Below are positions 36,300 through 50,379 of a stretch of 64,000 nucleotides of DNA, in pieces (within the stretch, counting starts at the first letter, position 1; each line of letters starts with the position of its first letter). Under the pieces are notes generated by a model that saw nothing but the letters and a program-made list of their open reading frames with translations, had not been told where the DNA came from and did no database searches. A program made the position numbers and the translations under genes. Source of the stretch: Aspidapion aeneum (lineage: Eukaryota; Arthropoda; Insecta; Coleoptera; Brentidae). The stretch is taken from the NCBI GenBank assembly GCA_963576565.1, contig OY755044.1, forward strand, positions 48,627,134 to 48,691,133, written 5' to 3'.

Positions 36300-38720
36300 C
36301 ACAAATGTTTACACAAACTTAAAAATATCAAAATGGCCGATCCAAACTGGCGGATTTTCTTATTTACCAACCGATTTGTCTCAAACTTGAAATATAACAT
36401 TGCTTAAGGTCATATAACACAAAGTCTTACTCAAACTTATAAAAATTAAAATATCCGATTCAAAATGGCGGATTTTCTTATTTACCAACCGATTTGTCTC
36501 GAACTTGAAATATAACATTGCTTAAGGTCATTTAACACAAACTCTTACTCAAACTTACAAAAATCAAAATGGCCGATCCAAAATTGCGAATTTGCTTATT
36601 TACCAACCGATTTGTCTCAAACTTGATACATAACATTGCTTAAGGTCATTAAAGACAAATTCTTACTCAAACTTAAAAAAATCAAAATATCCGATCCAAA
36701 ATGGCGGATTTTCTTATTTACCAACCGATTTGTCCCAAACTTGAAATATAACATTGCTTAAGGTCATATAACACAAATGTTTACACAAACTTAAAAATAT
36801 CAAAATATCCGATCCAAAATGGCGGATTTTCTTATTTACCAACCGATTTGTCCCAAACTTGAAATATAACATTGCTTAAGGTCATATAACACAAATGTTT
36901 ACACAAACTTAAAAATATCAAAATGGCCGATCCAAACTGGCGGATTTTCTTATTTACCAACCGATTTGTCTCAAACTTGAAATATAACATTGCTTAAGGT
37001 CATATAACACAAAGTCTTACTCAAACTTATAAAAATCAAAATGGCCAATCCAAAATGGTGGATTTTCTTACTTACCAACAGATTTGTCTCAAACTTGAAA
37101 CATAACATTGCTTAAGGTCATATAACACAAATGTTTACTCAAACTTAAAAAATCGAAATGGCCGATTCAAAATGGCGGTATTTCTTATTTACCAACCGAT
37201 TTGTCTCAAACTTGAAATATAACATTGCATAAGGTCATATAATACAAATGTTAACTCAAACTTAAAAAAAATCAAAATGGCCGATCCAAAATTGCGAATT
37301 TGCTTATTTACCAACCGATTTGTCTCAAACTTAAAATATAACATTGCTTAAGGTCATATAACATAAATGTTTACTGAAACTTAAAAAAATCAAAATATCC
37401 GATTCAAAATGGCGGATTTTCTTATTTACCAACCGATTTGTTTCGAACTTGAAATATAACATTGCTTAAGGTCATTTAACACAAATGTTTACTCAAACTT
37501 AAAAAAATTAAAATGGCCGATTCAAAATGGCGGTATTTCTTATTTACCAACTGATTTGTCTCAAACTTGAAATATAACATTGCATAAGGTCATATAATAC
37601 AAATGTTAACTCAAACTTAAAAAAAATCAAAATGGCCGATCCAAAATTGCGAATTTGCTTATTTACCAACCGATTTGTCTCAAACTTAAAATATAACATT
37701 GCTTAAGGTCATATAACATAAATGTTTACTCAAACTTAAAAAAATCAAAATATCCGATTCAAAATGGCGGATTTTCTTATTTACCAACCGATTTGTCTCG
37801 AACTTGAAATATAACATTGCTTAAGGTCATTTAACACAAACTCTTACTCAAACTTACAAAAATCAAAATGGCCGATCCAAAATTGCGAATTTGCTTATTT
37901 ACCAACCGATTTGTCTCAAACTTGATACATAACATTGCTTAAGGTCATATAACACAAATGTTTACACAAACTTAAAAATATCAAAATGGCCGATCCAAAC
38001 TGGCGGATTTTCTTATTTACCAACCGATTTGTCTCAAACTTGAAATATAACATTGCTTAAGGTCATATAACACAAAGTCTTACTCAAACTTATAAAAATC
38101 AAAATGGCCTATCCAAAATGGCGGATTTTCTTATTTACCAACCGATTTGTCCCAAACTTGAAATATAACATTGCTTAAGGTCATATAACACAAATGTTTA
38201 CACAAACTTAAAAATATCAAAATGGCCGATCCAAACTGGCGGATTTTCTTATTTACCAACCGATTTGTCTCAAACTTGAAATATAACATTGCTTAAGGTC
38301 ATATAACACAAAGTCTTACTCAAACTTATAAAAATTAAAATATCCGATTCAAAATGGCGGATTTTCTTATTTACCAACCGATTTGTCTCGAACTTGAAAT
38401 ATAACATTGCTTAAGGTCATTTAACACAAACTCTTACTCAAACTTACAAAAATCAAAATGGCCGATCCAAAATTGCGAATTTGCTTATTTACCAACCGAT
38501 TTGTCTCAAACTTGATACATAACATTGCTTAAGGTCATTAAAGACAAATTCTTACTCAAACTTAAAAAAATCAAAATATCCGATCCAAAATGGCGGATTT
38601 TCTTATTTACCAACCGATTTGTCCCAAACTTGAAATATAACATTGCTTAAGGTCATATAACACAAATGTTTACACAAACTTAAAAATATCAAAATGGCCG
38701 ATCCAAACTGGCGGATTTTC
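36300..38720 (+). repeat. Tandem segmental duplication, offset 1889 bp (16 monomers)
   Basis: The rare ATAAAAATTAAAATATCCG junction occurs at about 36439 and 38328, and the monomers on either side agree (CCGATCCAAACTGG before it; CTCGAAC and GATACATAAC after it). Other variants in this stretch, such as GCGGTATTTC, also recur in blocks. Confidence 0.75.
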
Positions 38721-41339
38721 TTATTTACCAACCGATTTGTCTCAAACTTGAAATATAACATTGCTTAAGGTCATTTAACACAAATGTTTACTCAAACTTA
38801 AAAAAATCAAAATGGCCGATCCAAAATTGCGAATTTTCTTATTTACCAACCGATTTGTCTCAAACTTGAAATATAACATTGCTTAAGGTCATATAATACA
38901 AATGTTAACTCAAACTTAAAAAAATCAAAGTGGCCGATCCAAAATGGCGGATTTTCTTATTTACCAACCGATTTGTCTCAAACTTGAAATATAACATTGC
39001 TTAAGATCATTTAACACAAATGTTTACTCAAACTTAAAAAATCCAAAATGGCGGATTTTCTTATTTACCAACCGATTTATCTCAAACTTGAAATATAACA
39101 TTGCTTAAGGTCATATAACACAAATGTTTACCCAAACTTAAAAAAATCAAAATGGCCAATCCAAAATGGTGGATTTTCTTACTTACCAACAGATTTGTCT
39201 CAAACTTGAAACATAACATTGCTTAAGGTCATATAACACAAATGTTTACTCAAACTTAAAAAATCGAAATGGCCGATTCAAAATGGCGGTATTTCTTATT
39301 TACCAACCGATTTGTCTCAAACTTGAAATATAACATTGCATAAGGTCATATAATACAAATGTTAACTCAAACTTAAAAAAAATCAAAATGGCCGATCCAA
39401 AATTGCGAATTTGCTTATTTACCAACCGATTTGTCTCAAACTTAAAATATAACATTGCTTAAGGTCATATAACATAAATGTTTACTGAAACTTAAAAAAA
39501 TCAAAATGGCCTATCCAAAATCGCGGATTTTCTTATTTACCAACCGATTTCTCTCAAACTTGAAATATAACATTGCTTAAGGTCATTAAACACAAATTCT
39601 TACTCAAAGTTACAAAAATCAAAATGGCCGATCCAAAATGGCGGATTTTCTTATTTACTAACCGATTTGTCTCAAACTTGAAATATAACATTGCTTAAGG
39701 TCATTTAACACAAAGTCTTACAAAAACTTACAAGAATCAAAATGGCCGATCCAAAATTGCGAATTTTCTTATTTACCAACCGATTTGTCTCAAACTTGAA
39801 ATATAACAATGCTTAACGTCATATAACACAAACTTAAAAAAATCAAAATGGCCGATCCAAAATGGCGGATTTTCTTACTTATCAACCGATTTGTCTCAAA
39901 CTTGAAATATAACATTGCTTAAGGTCATTAAACACAAATTCTTACTCAAACTTAAAAAAAATCAAAATGGCCGATCCAAAATGGCGGATTTTCTTATTTA
40001 CCAACCGATTTGTCTCAAACTTGAAATATAACATTGGTTAAGGTCATTTAACACAAATATTAACTCAAACTTAAAAAATCAAAATGGCCGTTACAAAATG
40101 GCGGATTTTCTTATTTATCAACCGATTTGTCTCAAACTTGAAATATAACAATGCTTAACGTCATATAACACAAATGTTTACTCAAACTTAAAGAAATCAA
40201 AATATCCGATCCAAAATGGCGGATTTTCTTATTTACCAACCGATTTGTCTCAAACTTGAAATATAACATTGCTTAAGGTCACTTAACACAAATTCTTACT
40301 GAAACTTAAAAAAATCAAAAAGGCCTATCCAAAATCGCGGATTTTCTTATTCACTAACCGATTTGTCTCAAACTTGAAATATAACATTGCTTAAGGTCAT
40401 ATAACACAAATGTTTACACAAACTTAAAAAAATCAAAATGGCCGATCCAATATTGCGAATTTGCTTATTTACCACCGATTTGTCTCAAACTTGAAATATA
40501 ACATTGCTTAAGTTCATATAACACAAAGTCTTACTCAAAGTTACAAAAATCAAAATGGCCGATCCAAAATGGCGGATTTTCTTATTTACCAACCGATTTG
40601 TCTCAAACTTAAAATATAAGAATGCTTAAGGTCATTTAACACAAAGTCTTACAAAAACTTACAAGAATCAAAATGGCCGATCCAAAATTGCGAATTTTCT
40701 TATTTACCAACCGATTTGTCTCAAACTTGAAATATAACAATGCTTAACGTCATATAACACAAACTTAAAAAAATCAAAATGGCCGATCCAAAATGGCGGA
40801 TTTTCTTACTTATCAACCGATTTGTCTCAAACTTGAAATATAACATTGCTTAAGGTCATATAACACAAATGTTTACTCAAATTTAAAAAAATCAAAATGG
40901 CGGATTTTCTTATTTACCAACCGATTTGTCTCAAACTTGAAATATAACATTGCTTAAGGTCATTAAACACAAATTCTTACTCAAACTTAAAAAAAATCAA
41001 AATGGCCGATCCAAAATGGCGGATTTTCTTATTTACCAACCGATTTGTCTCAAACTTGAAATATAACATTGCTTAAGGTCATATAACACAAAGTTTTACT
41101 CAAACTTACAAGAATCAAAATATCCGATCCAAAATTGCGAATTTTCTTATTTACCAACCGATTTGTCTCAAACTTGAAATATAACATTGCTTGAGGTCAT
41201 TTAACACAAAGTCTTACTCAAACTTACAAAAATCAAAATGGCCGATCCAAAATTGCGAATTTGCTTATTTATCAACCGATTTGTCTCAAACTTGAAATAT
41301 AACATTGCTTAAGGTCATATAACACAAATATTAACTCAA

Positions 41340-42500
41340 ACTTTAAAAAATGAAAATGGCCGACCCAAAATGGCGGATTTTCTTATTTACCAACCGATTT
41401 GTCTCAAACTTGAAATATAACATTGAGGTCATATAACACAAAGTCTTAGTCAAACTTACAAAAATCAAAATGGCCGATCCAAAATGGCGAATTTGCTTAT
41501 TTACCAACCGATTTGTCTCAAACTTAAAATATAACTGCTTGAGGTCATATAACACAAATGTTTACTCAAACTTAAAGAAATCAAAATATCCCATCCAAAA
41601 TCGCGGATTTTCTTATTTAATAACCGATTTGTCTCAAACTTGAAATATAACATTGCTTAAGGTCATATAACACAAATGTTTACTCAAATTTAAAAAAATC
41701 AAAATGGCGGATTTTCTTATTTACCAACCGATTTGTCTCAAACTTGAAATATAACATTGCTTAAGGTCATATAACACAAATGTTTACTCAAATTTAAAAA
41801 AATCAAAATGGAAGATCCAAAATGGCGGATTTTCTTATTTATCAACCGATTTGTCTCAAACTTGAAATATAACAATGCTTAACGTAACACAAATGTTTAC
41901 TCAAACTTAAAAAAATCAAAATGGCCGATCCAAAATGGCGGATTTTCTTACTTATCAACCGATTTGTCTCAAACTTGAAATATAACATTGCTTAAGGTCA
42001 TATAACACAAAGTCTTACTCAAACTTAAAAAAATCAAAATGGCCGATCCAAAATGGCGGATTTTCTTACTTATCAACCGATTTGTCTCAAACTTGAAATA
42101 TAACATTGCTTAAGGTCATATAACACAAAGTCTTACTCAAACTTACAAAAATCAAAATGGCCGATCCAAAATGGCGGATTTTCTTACTTATCAACCGATT
42201 TGTCTCAAACTTGAAATATAACATTGCTTAAGGTCATATAACACAAAGTCTTACTCAAACTTACAAGAATCAAAATGGCCGATCCAAAATTGCGAATTTT
42301 CTTATTTACCAACCGATTTGTCTCAAACTTGAAATATAACATTATTTAGGTCATTTAACACAAATTCTTACTCAAACCCAAAAAAATCAAAGTGGCCGAT
42401 CCAAAATGGCGGATTTTCTTATTTACCAACCGATTTGTCTCAAACTTGAAATATAACATTGCTTAAGATCATTTAACACAAATGTTTACTCAAACTTAAA
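41340..42500 (+). repeat. Collinear duplicate, left copy (offset about 9407 bp)
   Basis: Shares private deletions and substitutions with about 50.85-51.9 kb: AACATTGAGGTC (missing GCTTAAG or similar), ATAACTGCTTGAGG, AACGTAACACAAATG and CTCAAACCCAAAAAAATC. The last two are 9407 bp apart between copies (41881 and 51288; 42374 and 51781). Confidence 0.8.
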
Positions 42501-45500
42501 AAAATCAAAATGGCCGATCCAAAATGGCGGATTTTCTTATTTACCAACCGATTTATCTCAAACTTGAAATATAACATTGCTTAAGGTCATATAACACAAA
42601 AGTTTACCCAAACTTAAAAAAATCAAAATGGCCAATCCAAAATGGTGGATTTTCTTACTTACCAACAGATTTGTCTCAAACTTGAAACATAACATTGCTT
42701 AAGGTCATATAACACAAATGTTTACTCAAACTTAAAAAATCGAAATGGCCGATCCAAAATGGCGGATTTTCTTATTTACCAACCGATTTGTCTCAAACTT
42801 GAAATATATAACATTGCTTAAGGTCATATAACACAAAGTCTTACTCAAACTTACAAAAATCAAAATGGCCGATCCAAAATTGCGAATTTGCTTATTTACC
42901 AACCGATTTGTCTCAAACTTGAAACATAACATTGCTTAAGGTCATTAAACACAAATTCTTACTCAAACTTAAAAAAATCAAAATATCCGATCCAAAATGG
43001 CGGATTTTCTTATTTACCAACCGATTTGTCTCAAACTTGAAATATAACATTGCTTAAGGTCATATAACATAAATGTTTACTCAAACTTAAAAAAATCAAA
43101 ATATCCGATTCAAAATGGCGGATTTTCTTATTTACCAACCGATTTGTCTCGAACTTGAAATATAACATTGCTTAAGGTCATTTAACACAAATTCTTACTC
43201 AAACTTAAAAAAATCAAAATGGCCTATCCAAAATCGCGGATTTTCTTATTTAATAACCGATTTGTCTCAAACTTGAAATATAACATTGCTTAAGGTCATA
43301 TAACACAAATGTTTACTCAAATTTAAAAAAATCAAAATGGCGGATTTTCTTATTTACCAACCGATTTGTCTCAAACTTGAAATATAACATTGCTTAAGGT
43401 CATTAAACACAAATTCTTACTCAAACTTAAAAAAATCAAAATGGCCGATCCAAAATGGCGGATTTTCTTATTTACTAACCGATTTGTCTCAAACTTGAAA
43501 TATAACATTGCTTAAGGTCATATAACACAAATGTTTACTCAAATTTAAAAAAAATCAAAATATCCGATTCAAAATGGCGGATTTTCTTATTTACCAACCG
43601 ATTTGTCTCGAACTTGAAATATAACATTGCTTAAGGTCATTAAACACAATCCTACTCAAACTTAAAAAAATCAAAATGGCCGATACAAAATGGCGGATTT
43701 TCTTACTTATCAACCGATTTGTCTCAAACTTGAAATATAACATTGCTTAAGGTCATATAACACAAATGTTTACACAAACTTAATAAAATCAAAATGGCCG
43801 ATCCAAACTGGCGGATTTTCTTATTTACCAACCGATTTGTCTCAAACTTGAAATATAACATTGCTTAAGGTCATTTAACACAAACTCTTACTCAAACTTA
43901 CAAAAATCAAAATGGCCGATCCAAAATTGCGAATTTTCTTATTTACCAACCGATTTGTCTCAAACTTGAAATATAACATTGCTTAGGTCATTTAACACAA
44001 ATTCTTACTCAAACTTAAAAAAATCAAAGTGGCCGATCCAAAATGGCGGATTTTCTTATTTACCAACCGATTTGTCTCAAACTTGAAATATAACATTGCT
44101 TAAGGTCATATAACACAAATGTTTACACAAACTTAAAAAAATCAAAATGGCCGATCCAAACTGGCGGATTTTCTTATTTACGAACCGATTTGTCTCAAAC
44201 TTGAAATATAACATTGCTTAAGGTCATTTAACACAAACTCTTACTCAAACTTACAAAAATCAAAATGGCCGATCCAAAATTGCGAATTTTCTTATTTACC
44301 AACCGATTTGTCTCAAACTTGAAATATAACATTGCTTAGGTCATATAACACAAATGTTTACCCAAACTTAAAAAAATCAAAATGGCCAATTCAAAATGGT
44401 GGATTTTCTTACTTACCAACAGATTTGTCTCAAACTTGAAACATAACATTGCTTAAGGTCATATAACACAAATGTTTACTCAAACTTAAAAAATCGAAAT
44501 GGCCGATCCAAAATGGCGGATTTTCTTATTTACCAACCGATTTGTCTCAAACTTGAAATATAACATTGCTTAAGGTCATTTAACACAAATGTTTACTCAA
44601 ACTTAAAAAAATTAAAATGGCCGATTCAAAATGGCGGTATTTCTTATTTACCAACCGATTTGTCTCAAACTTGAAATATAACATTGCATAAGGTCATATA
44701 ATACAAATGTTAACTCAAACTTAAAAAAAATCAAAATGGCCGCTCCAAAATTGCGAATTTGCTTATTTACCAACCGATTTGTCTCAAACTTAAAATATAA
44801 CATTGCTTAAGGTCATATAACATAAATGTTTACTCAAACTTAAAAAAATCAAAATATCCGATTCAAAATGGCGGATTTTCTTATTTACCAACCGATTTGT
44901 CTCAAACTTGAAACATAACATTGCTTAAGGTCATATAACACAAATGTATACTCAAACTTAAAAAATCGAAATGGCCGATCCAAAATGGCGGATTTTCTTA
45001 TTTACCAACCGATTTGTCTCAAACTTGAAATATAACATTGCTTGAGGTCATATAACATAAATGTTTACTCAAACTTAAAAAAATCAAAATATCCGATTCA
45101 AAATGGCGGATTTTCTTATTTACGAACCGATTTGTCTCGAACTTGAAATATAACATTGCTTAAGGTCATTTAACACAAACTCTTACTCAAACTTACAAAA
45201 ATCAAAATGGCCGATCCAAAATTGCGAATTTGCTTATTTACCAACCGATTTGTCTCAAACTTGAAACATAACATTGCTTAAGGTCATTAAACACAAATTC
45301 TTACTCAAACTTAAAAAAATCAAAATATCCGATCCAAAATGGCGGATTTTCTTATTTACCAACCGATTTGTCCCAAACTTGAAATATAACATTGCTTAAG
45401 GTCATTTAACACAAATGTTTACTCAAACTTAAAAAAATCAAAATGGCCGATCCAAAATTGCGAATTTTCTTATTTACCAACCGATTTGTCTCAAACTTGA

Positions 45501-45919
45501 AATATAACATTGCTTAAGGTCATATAACACAAATGTTTACACAAACTTAAAAAAATCAAAATGGCCGATCCAAACTGGCGGATTTTCTTATTTACCAACC
45601 GATTTGTCTCAAACTTGAAATATAACATTGCTTAAGGTCATTTAACACAAATGTTTACTCAAACTTAAAAAAATCAAAATGGCCGATCCAAAATTGCGAA
45701 TTTTCTTATTTACCAACCGATTTGTCTCAAACTTGAAATATAACATTGCTTAAGGTCATATAATACAAATGTTAACTCAAACTTAAAAAAATCAAAGTGG
45801 CCGATCCAAAATGGCGGATTTTCTTATTTACCAACCGATTTGTCTCAAACTTGAAATATAACATTGCTTAAGGTCATATAACACAAATGTTTACCCAAAC
45901 TTAAAAAAATCAAAATGGC

Positions 45920-46335
45920 GGATTTTCTTATTTACCAACCGATTTATCTCAAACTTGAAATATAACATTGCTTAAGGTCATATAACACAAATGTTTACCC
46001 AAACTTAAAAAAATCAAAATGGCGGATTTTCTTATTTACCAACCGATTTATCTCAAACTTGAAATATAACATTGCTTAAGGTCATATAACACAAATGTTT
46101 ACCCAAACTAAAAAAAATCAAAATGGCGGATTTTCTTATTTACCAACCGATTTGTCTCAAACTTGAAATATAACATTGCTTAAGGTCATATAACACAAAT
46201 GTTTACCCAAACTTAAAAAAATCAAAATGGCGGATTTTCTTATTTACCAACCGATTTATCTCAAACTTGAAATATAACATTGCTTAAGGTCATATAACAC
46301 ATGTTGTTTGTGTGTTTACCCAAACTTAAAAAAAT
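45920..46335 (+). repeat. Run of 104-bp short-form monomers
   Basis: Successive GGATTTTC starts at 45920, 46024, 46128 and 46232 are exactly 104 bp apart. Each lacks the 14 bases between the two AAAATGG motifs of the full monomer. They share TTTACCCAAAC, and most have GATTTATCTC. Confidence 0.9.
46300..46316 (+). repeat. Unique 9-bp expansion inside a monomer
   Basis: AACACATGTTGTTTGTGTGTTT replaces the usual AACACAAATGTTT (net +9). I saw no second example, so it is a private landmark. Confidence 0.8.
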
Positions 46336-47269
46336 CAAAATGGCCAATCCAAAATGGTGGATTTTCTTACTTACCAACAGATTTGTCTCAAACTTGAAAC
46401 ATAACATTGCTTAAGGTCATATAACACAAATGTTTACTCAAACTTAAAAAATCGAAATGGCCGATCCAAAATGGCGGATTTTCTTATTTACCAACCGATT
46501 TGTCTCAAACTTGAAATATAACATTGCTTAAGGTCATATAACACAAATGTTTACACAAACTTAAAAAAATCAAAATGGCCGATCCAAACTGGCGGATTTT
46601 CTTATTTACCAACCGATTTGTCTCAAACTTGAAATATAACATTGCTTAAGGTCATTTAACACAAATGTTTACTCAAACTTAAAAAAATTAAAATGGCCGA
46701 TTCAAAATGGCGGTATTTCTTATTTACCAACCGATTTGTCTCAAACTTGAAATATAACATTGCATAAGGTCATATAATACAAATGTTAACTCAAACTTAA
46801 AAAAAATCAAAATGGCCGATCCAAAATTGCGAATTTGCTTATTTACCAACCGATTTGTCTCAAACTTAAAATATAACATTGCTTAAGGTCATATAACATA
46901 AATGTTTACTCAAACTTAAAAAAATCAAAATATCCGATTCAAAATGGCGGATTTTCTTATTTACCAACCGATTTGTTTCGAACTTGAAATATAACATTGC
47001 TTAAGGTCATTTAACACAAATTCTTACTCAAACTTAAAAAAATCAAAATGGCCTATCCAAAATCGCGGATTTTCTTATTTAATAACCGATTTGTCTCAAA
47101 CTTGAAATATAACATTGCTTAAGGTCATTAAACACAAATTCTTACTCAAACTTAAAAAAATCAAAATGGCCGATCCAAAATGGCGGATTTTCTTATTTTC
47201 CAACCGATTTGTCTCAAACTGGAAATATAACATTGCTTAAGGTCACTTAACACAAATTCTTACTGAAAC

Positions 47270-49250
47270 TTAAAAAAATCAAAAAGGCCTATCCAAAATC
47301 GCGGATTTTCTTACTCACTAACCGATTTGTCTCAAACTTGAAATATAACATTGCTTAAGGTCATATAACACAAATGTTTACACAAACTTAAAAAAATCAA
47401 AATGGCCGATCCAATATTGCGAATTTGCTTATTTACCAACCGATTTGTCTCAACCTTGAAATATAACATTGCTTAAGTTCATATAATACAAAGTCTTACT
47501 CAAAGTTACAAAAATCAAAATGGCCGATCCAAAATGGCGGATTTTCTTATTTACCAACCGATTTGTCTCAAACTTAAGAATGCTTAAGGTCATTTAACAC
47601 AAAGTCTTACAAAAACTTACAAGAATCAAAATGGCCGATCCAAAATTGCGAATTTTCTTATTTACCAACCGATTTGTCTCAAACTTGAAATATAACAATG
47701 CTTAACGTCATATACACAAACTTAAAAAATCAAAATGGCCGATCCAAAATGGCGGATTTTCTTACTTATCAACCGATTTGTCTCAAACTTGAAATATCAC
47801 AATGCTTAACGTCATATAACACAAATGTTTACTCAAACTTAAAGAAATCAAAATATCCGATCCAAAATGGCGGATTTTCTTATTTACCAACCGATTTGTC
47901 TCAAACTTGAAATATAACATTGCTTAAGGTCACTTAACACAAATTCTTACTGAAACTTAAAAAAATCAAAAATGCCTATCCAAAATCGCGGATTTTCTTA
48001 TTCACTAACCGATTTGTCTCAAACTTGAAATATAACATTGCTTAAGGTCATATAACACAAATGTTTACACAAACTTAAAAAAATCAAAATGGCCAATCCA
48101 ATATTGCGAATTTGCTTATTTACCAACCGATTTGTCTCAAACTTGAAATATAACATTGCTTAAGTTCATATAACACAAAGTCTTACTCAAAGTTACAAAA
48201 ATCAAAATGGCCGATCCAAAATGGCGGATTTTCTTATTTACCAACCGATTTGTCTCAAACTTAAAATATAAGAATGCTTAAGGTCATTTAACACAAAGTC
48301 TTACCAAAACTTACAAGAATCAAAATGGCCGATCCAAAATTGCGAATTTTCTTATTTACCAACCGATTTGTCTCAAACTTGAAATATAACAATGCTTAAC
48401 GTCATATAACACAAACTTAAAAAAATCAAAATGGCCGATCCAAAATGGCGGATTTTCTTACTTATCAACCGATTTGTCTCAAACTTGAAATATAACATTG
48501 GTTAAGGTCATTTAACACAAATATTAACTCAAACTTAAAAAATCAAAATGGCCGTTACAAAATGGCGGATTTTCTTATTTATCAACCGATTTGTCTCAAA
48601 CTTGAAATATAACAATGCTTAACGTCATATAACACAAATGTTTACTCAAACTTAAAGAAATCAAAATATCCGATCCAAAATGGCGGATTTTCTTATTTAC
48701 CAACCGATTTGTCTCAAACTTGAAATATAACATTGCTTAAGGTCACTTAACACAAATTCTTACTGAAACTTAAAAAAATCAAAAATGCCTATCCAAAATC
48801 GCGGATTTTCTTATTCACTAACCGATTTGTCTCAAACTTGAAATATAACATTGCTTAAGGTCATATAACACAAATGTTTACACAAACTTAAAAAAATCAA
48901 AATGGCCAATCCAATATTGCGAATTTGCTTATTTACCAACCGATTTGTCTCAAACTTGAAATATAACATTGCTTAAGTTCATATAACACAAAGTCTTACT
49001 CAAAGTTACAAAAATCAAAATGGCCGATCCAAAATGGCGGATTTTCTTATTTACCAACCGATTTGTCTCAAACTTAAAATATAAGAATGCTTAAGGTCAT
49101 TTAACACAAAGTCTTACCAAAACTTACAAGAATCAAAATGGCCGATCCAAAATTGCGAATTTTCTTATTTACCAACCGATTTGTCTCAAACTTGAAATAT
49201 AACAATGCTTAACGTCATATAACACAAACTTAAAAAAATCAAAATGGCCG
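47270..49250 (+). repeat. Local higher-order repeat, period 813 bp
   Basis: AATGCCTATCCAAAATCGCG with TTATTCACTAACC recurs at 47971 and 48784, an offset of 813 (about seven monomers, one shortened by 12 bp at ACACAAACTTAAA). A related but less regular copy begins near 47280, and a relative lies near 40315. Confidence 0.75.
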
Positions 49251-50379
49251 ATCCAAAATGGCGGATTTTCTTACTTATCAACCGATTTGTTTCAAACTTG
49301 AAATATAACATTGCTTAAGGTCATATAACACAAATGTTTACTCAAATTTAAAAAAATCAAAATGGCGGATTTTCTTATTTACCAACCGATTTGTCTCAAA
49401 CTTGAAATATAACATTGCTTAAGGTCATTAAACACAAATTCTTACTCAAACTTAAAAAAAATCAAAATGGCCGATCCAAAATGGCGGATTTTCTTATTTA
49501 CCAACCGATTTGTCTCAAACTTGAAATATAACATTGGTTAAGGTCATTTAACACAAATATTAACTCAAACTTAAAAAATCAAAATGGCCGTTACAAAATG
49601 GCGGATTTTCTTATTTATCAACCGATTTGTCTCAAAGTTGAAATATAACAATGCTTAACGTCATATAACACAAATGTTTACTCAAACTTAAAAAAATCAA
49701 AATGGCCGATCCAAAATGGCGGATTTTCTTACTTATCAACCGATTTGACTCAAACTTGAAATATAACATTGCTTAAGGTCATATAACACAAATGTTTACT
49801 CAAATTTAAAAAAATCAAAATGGCGGATTTTCTTATTTACCAACCGATTTGTCTCAAACTTGAAATATAACATTGCTTAAGGTCATTAAACACAAATTCT
49901 TACTCAAACTTAAAAAAATCAAAATGGCCGATCCAAAATGGCGGATTTTCTTATTTACCAACCGATTTGTCTCAAACTTGAAATATAACATTGCTTAAGG
50001 TCATATAACACAAAGTTTTACTCAAACTTACAAGAATCAAAATATCCGATCCAAAATTGCGAATTTTCTTATTTACCAACCGATTTGTCTCAAACTTGAA
50101 ATATAACATTGCTTGAGGTCATTTAACACAAAGTCTTACTCAAACTTACAAAAATCAAAATGGCCGATCCAAAATTGCGAATTTGCTTATTATCAACCGA
50201 TTTGACTCAAACTTAAAATATAAAATTGTTTAAGGTCATATAACACAAATGTTTACTCAAATTTAAAAAAATCAAAATGGCCGATCCAAAATTTCGAATT
50301 TGCTTATTTATCAACCGATTTGTCTCAAACTTGAAATATAACATTGCTTAAGGTCATATAACACAAATATTAACTCAAA

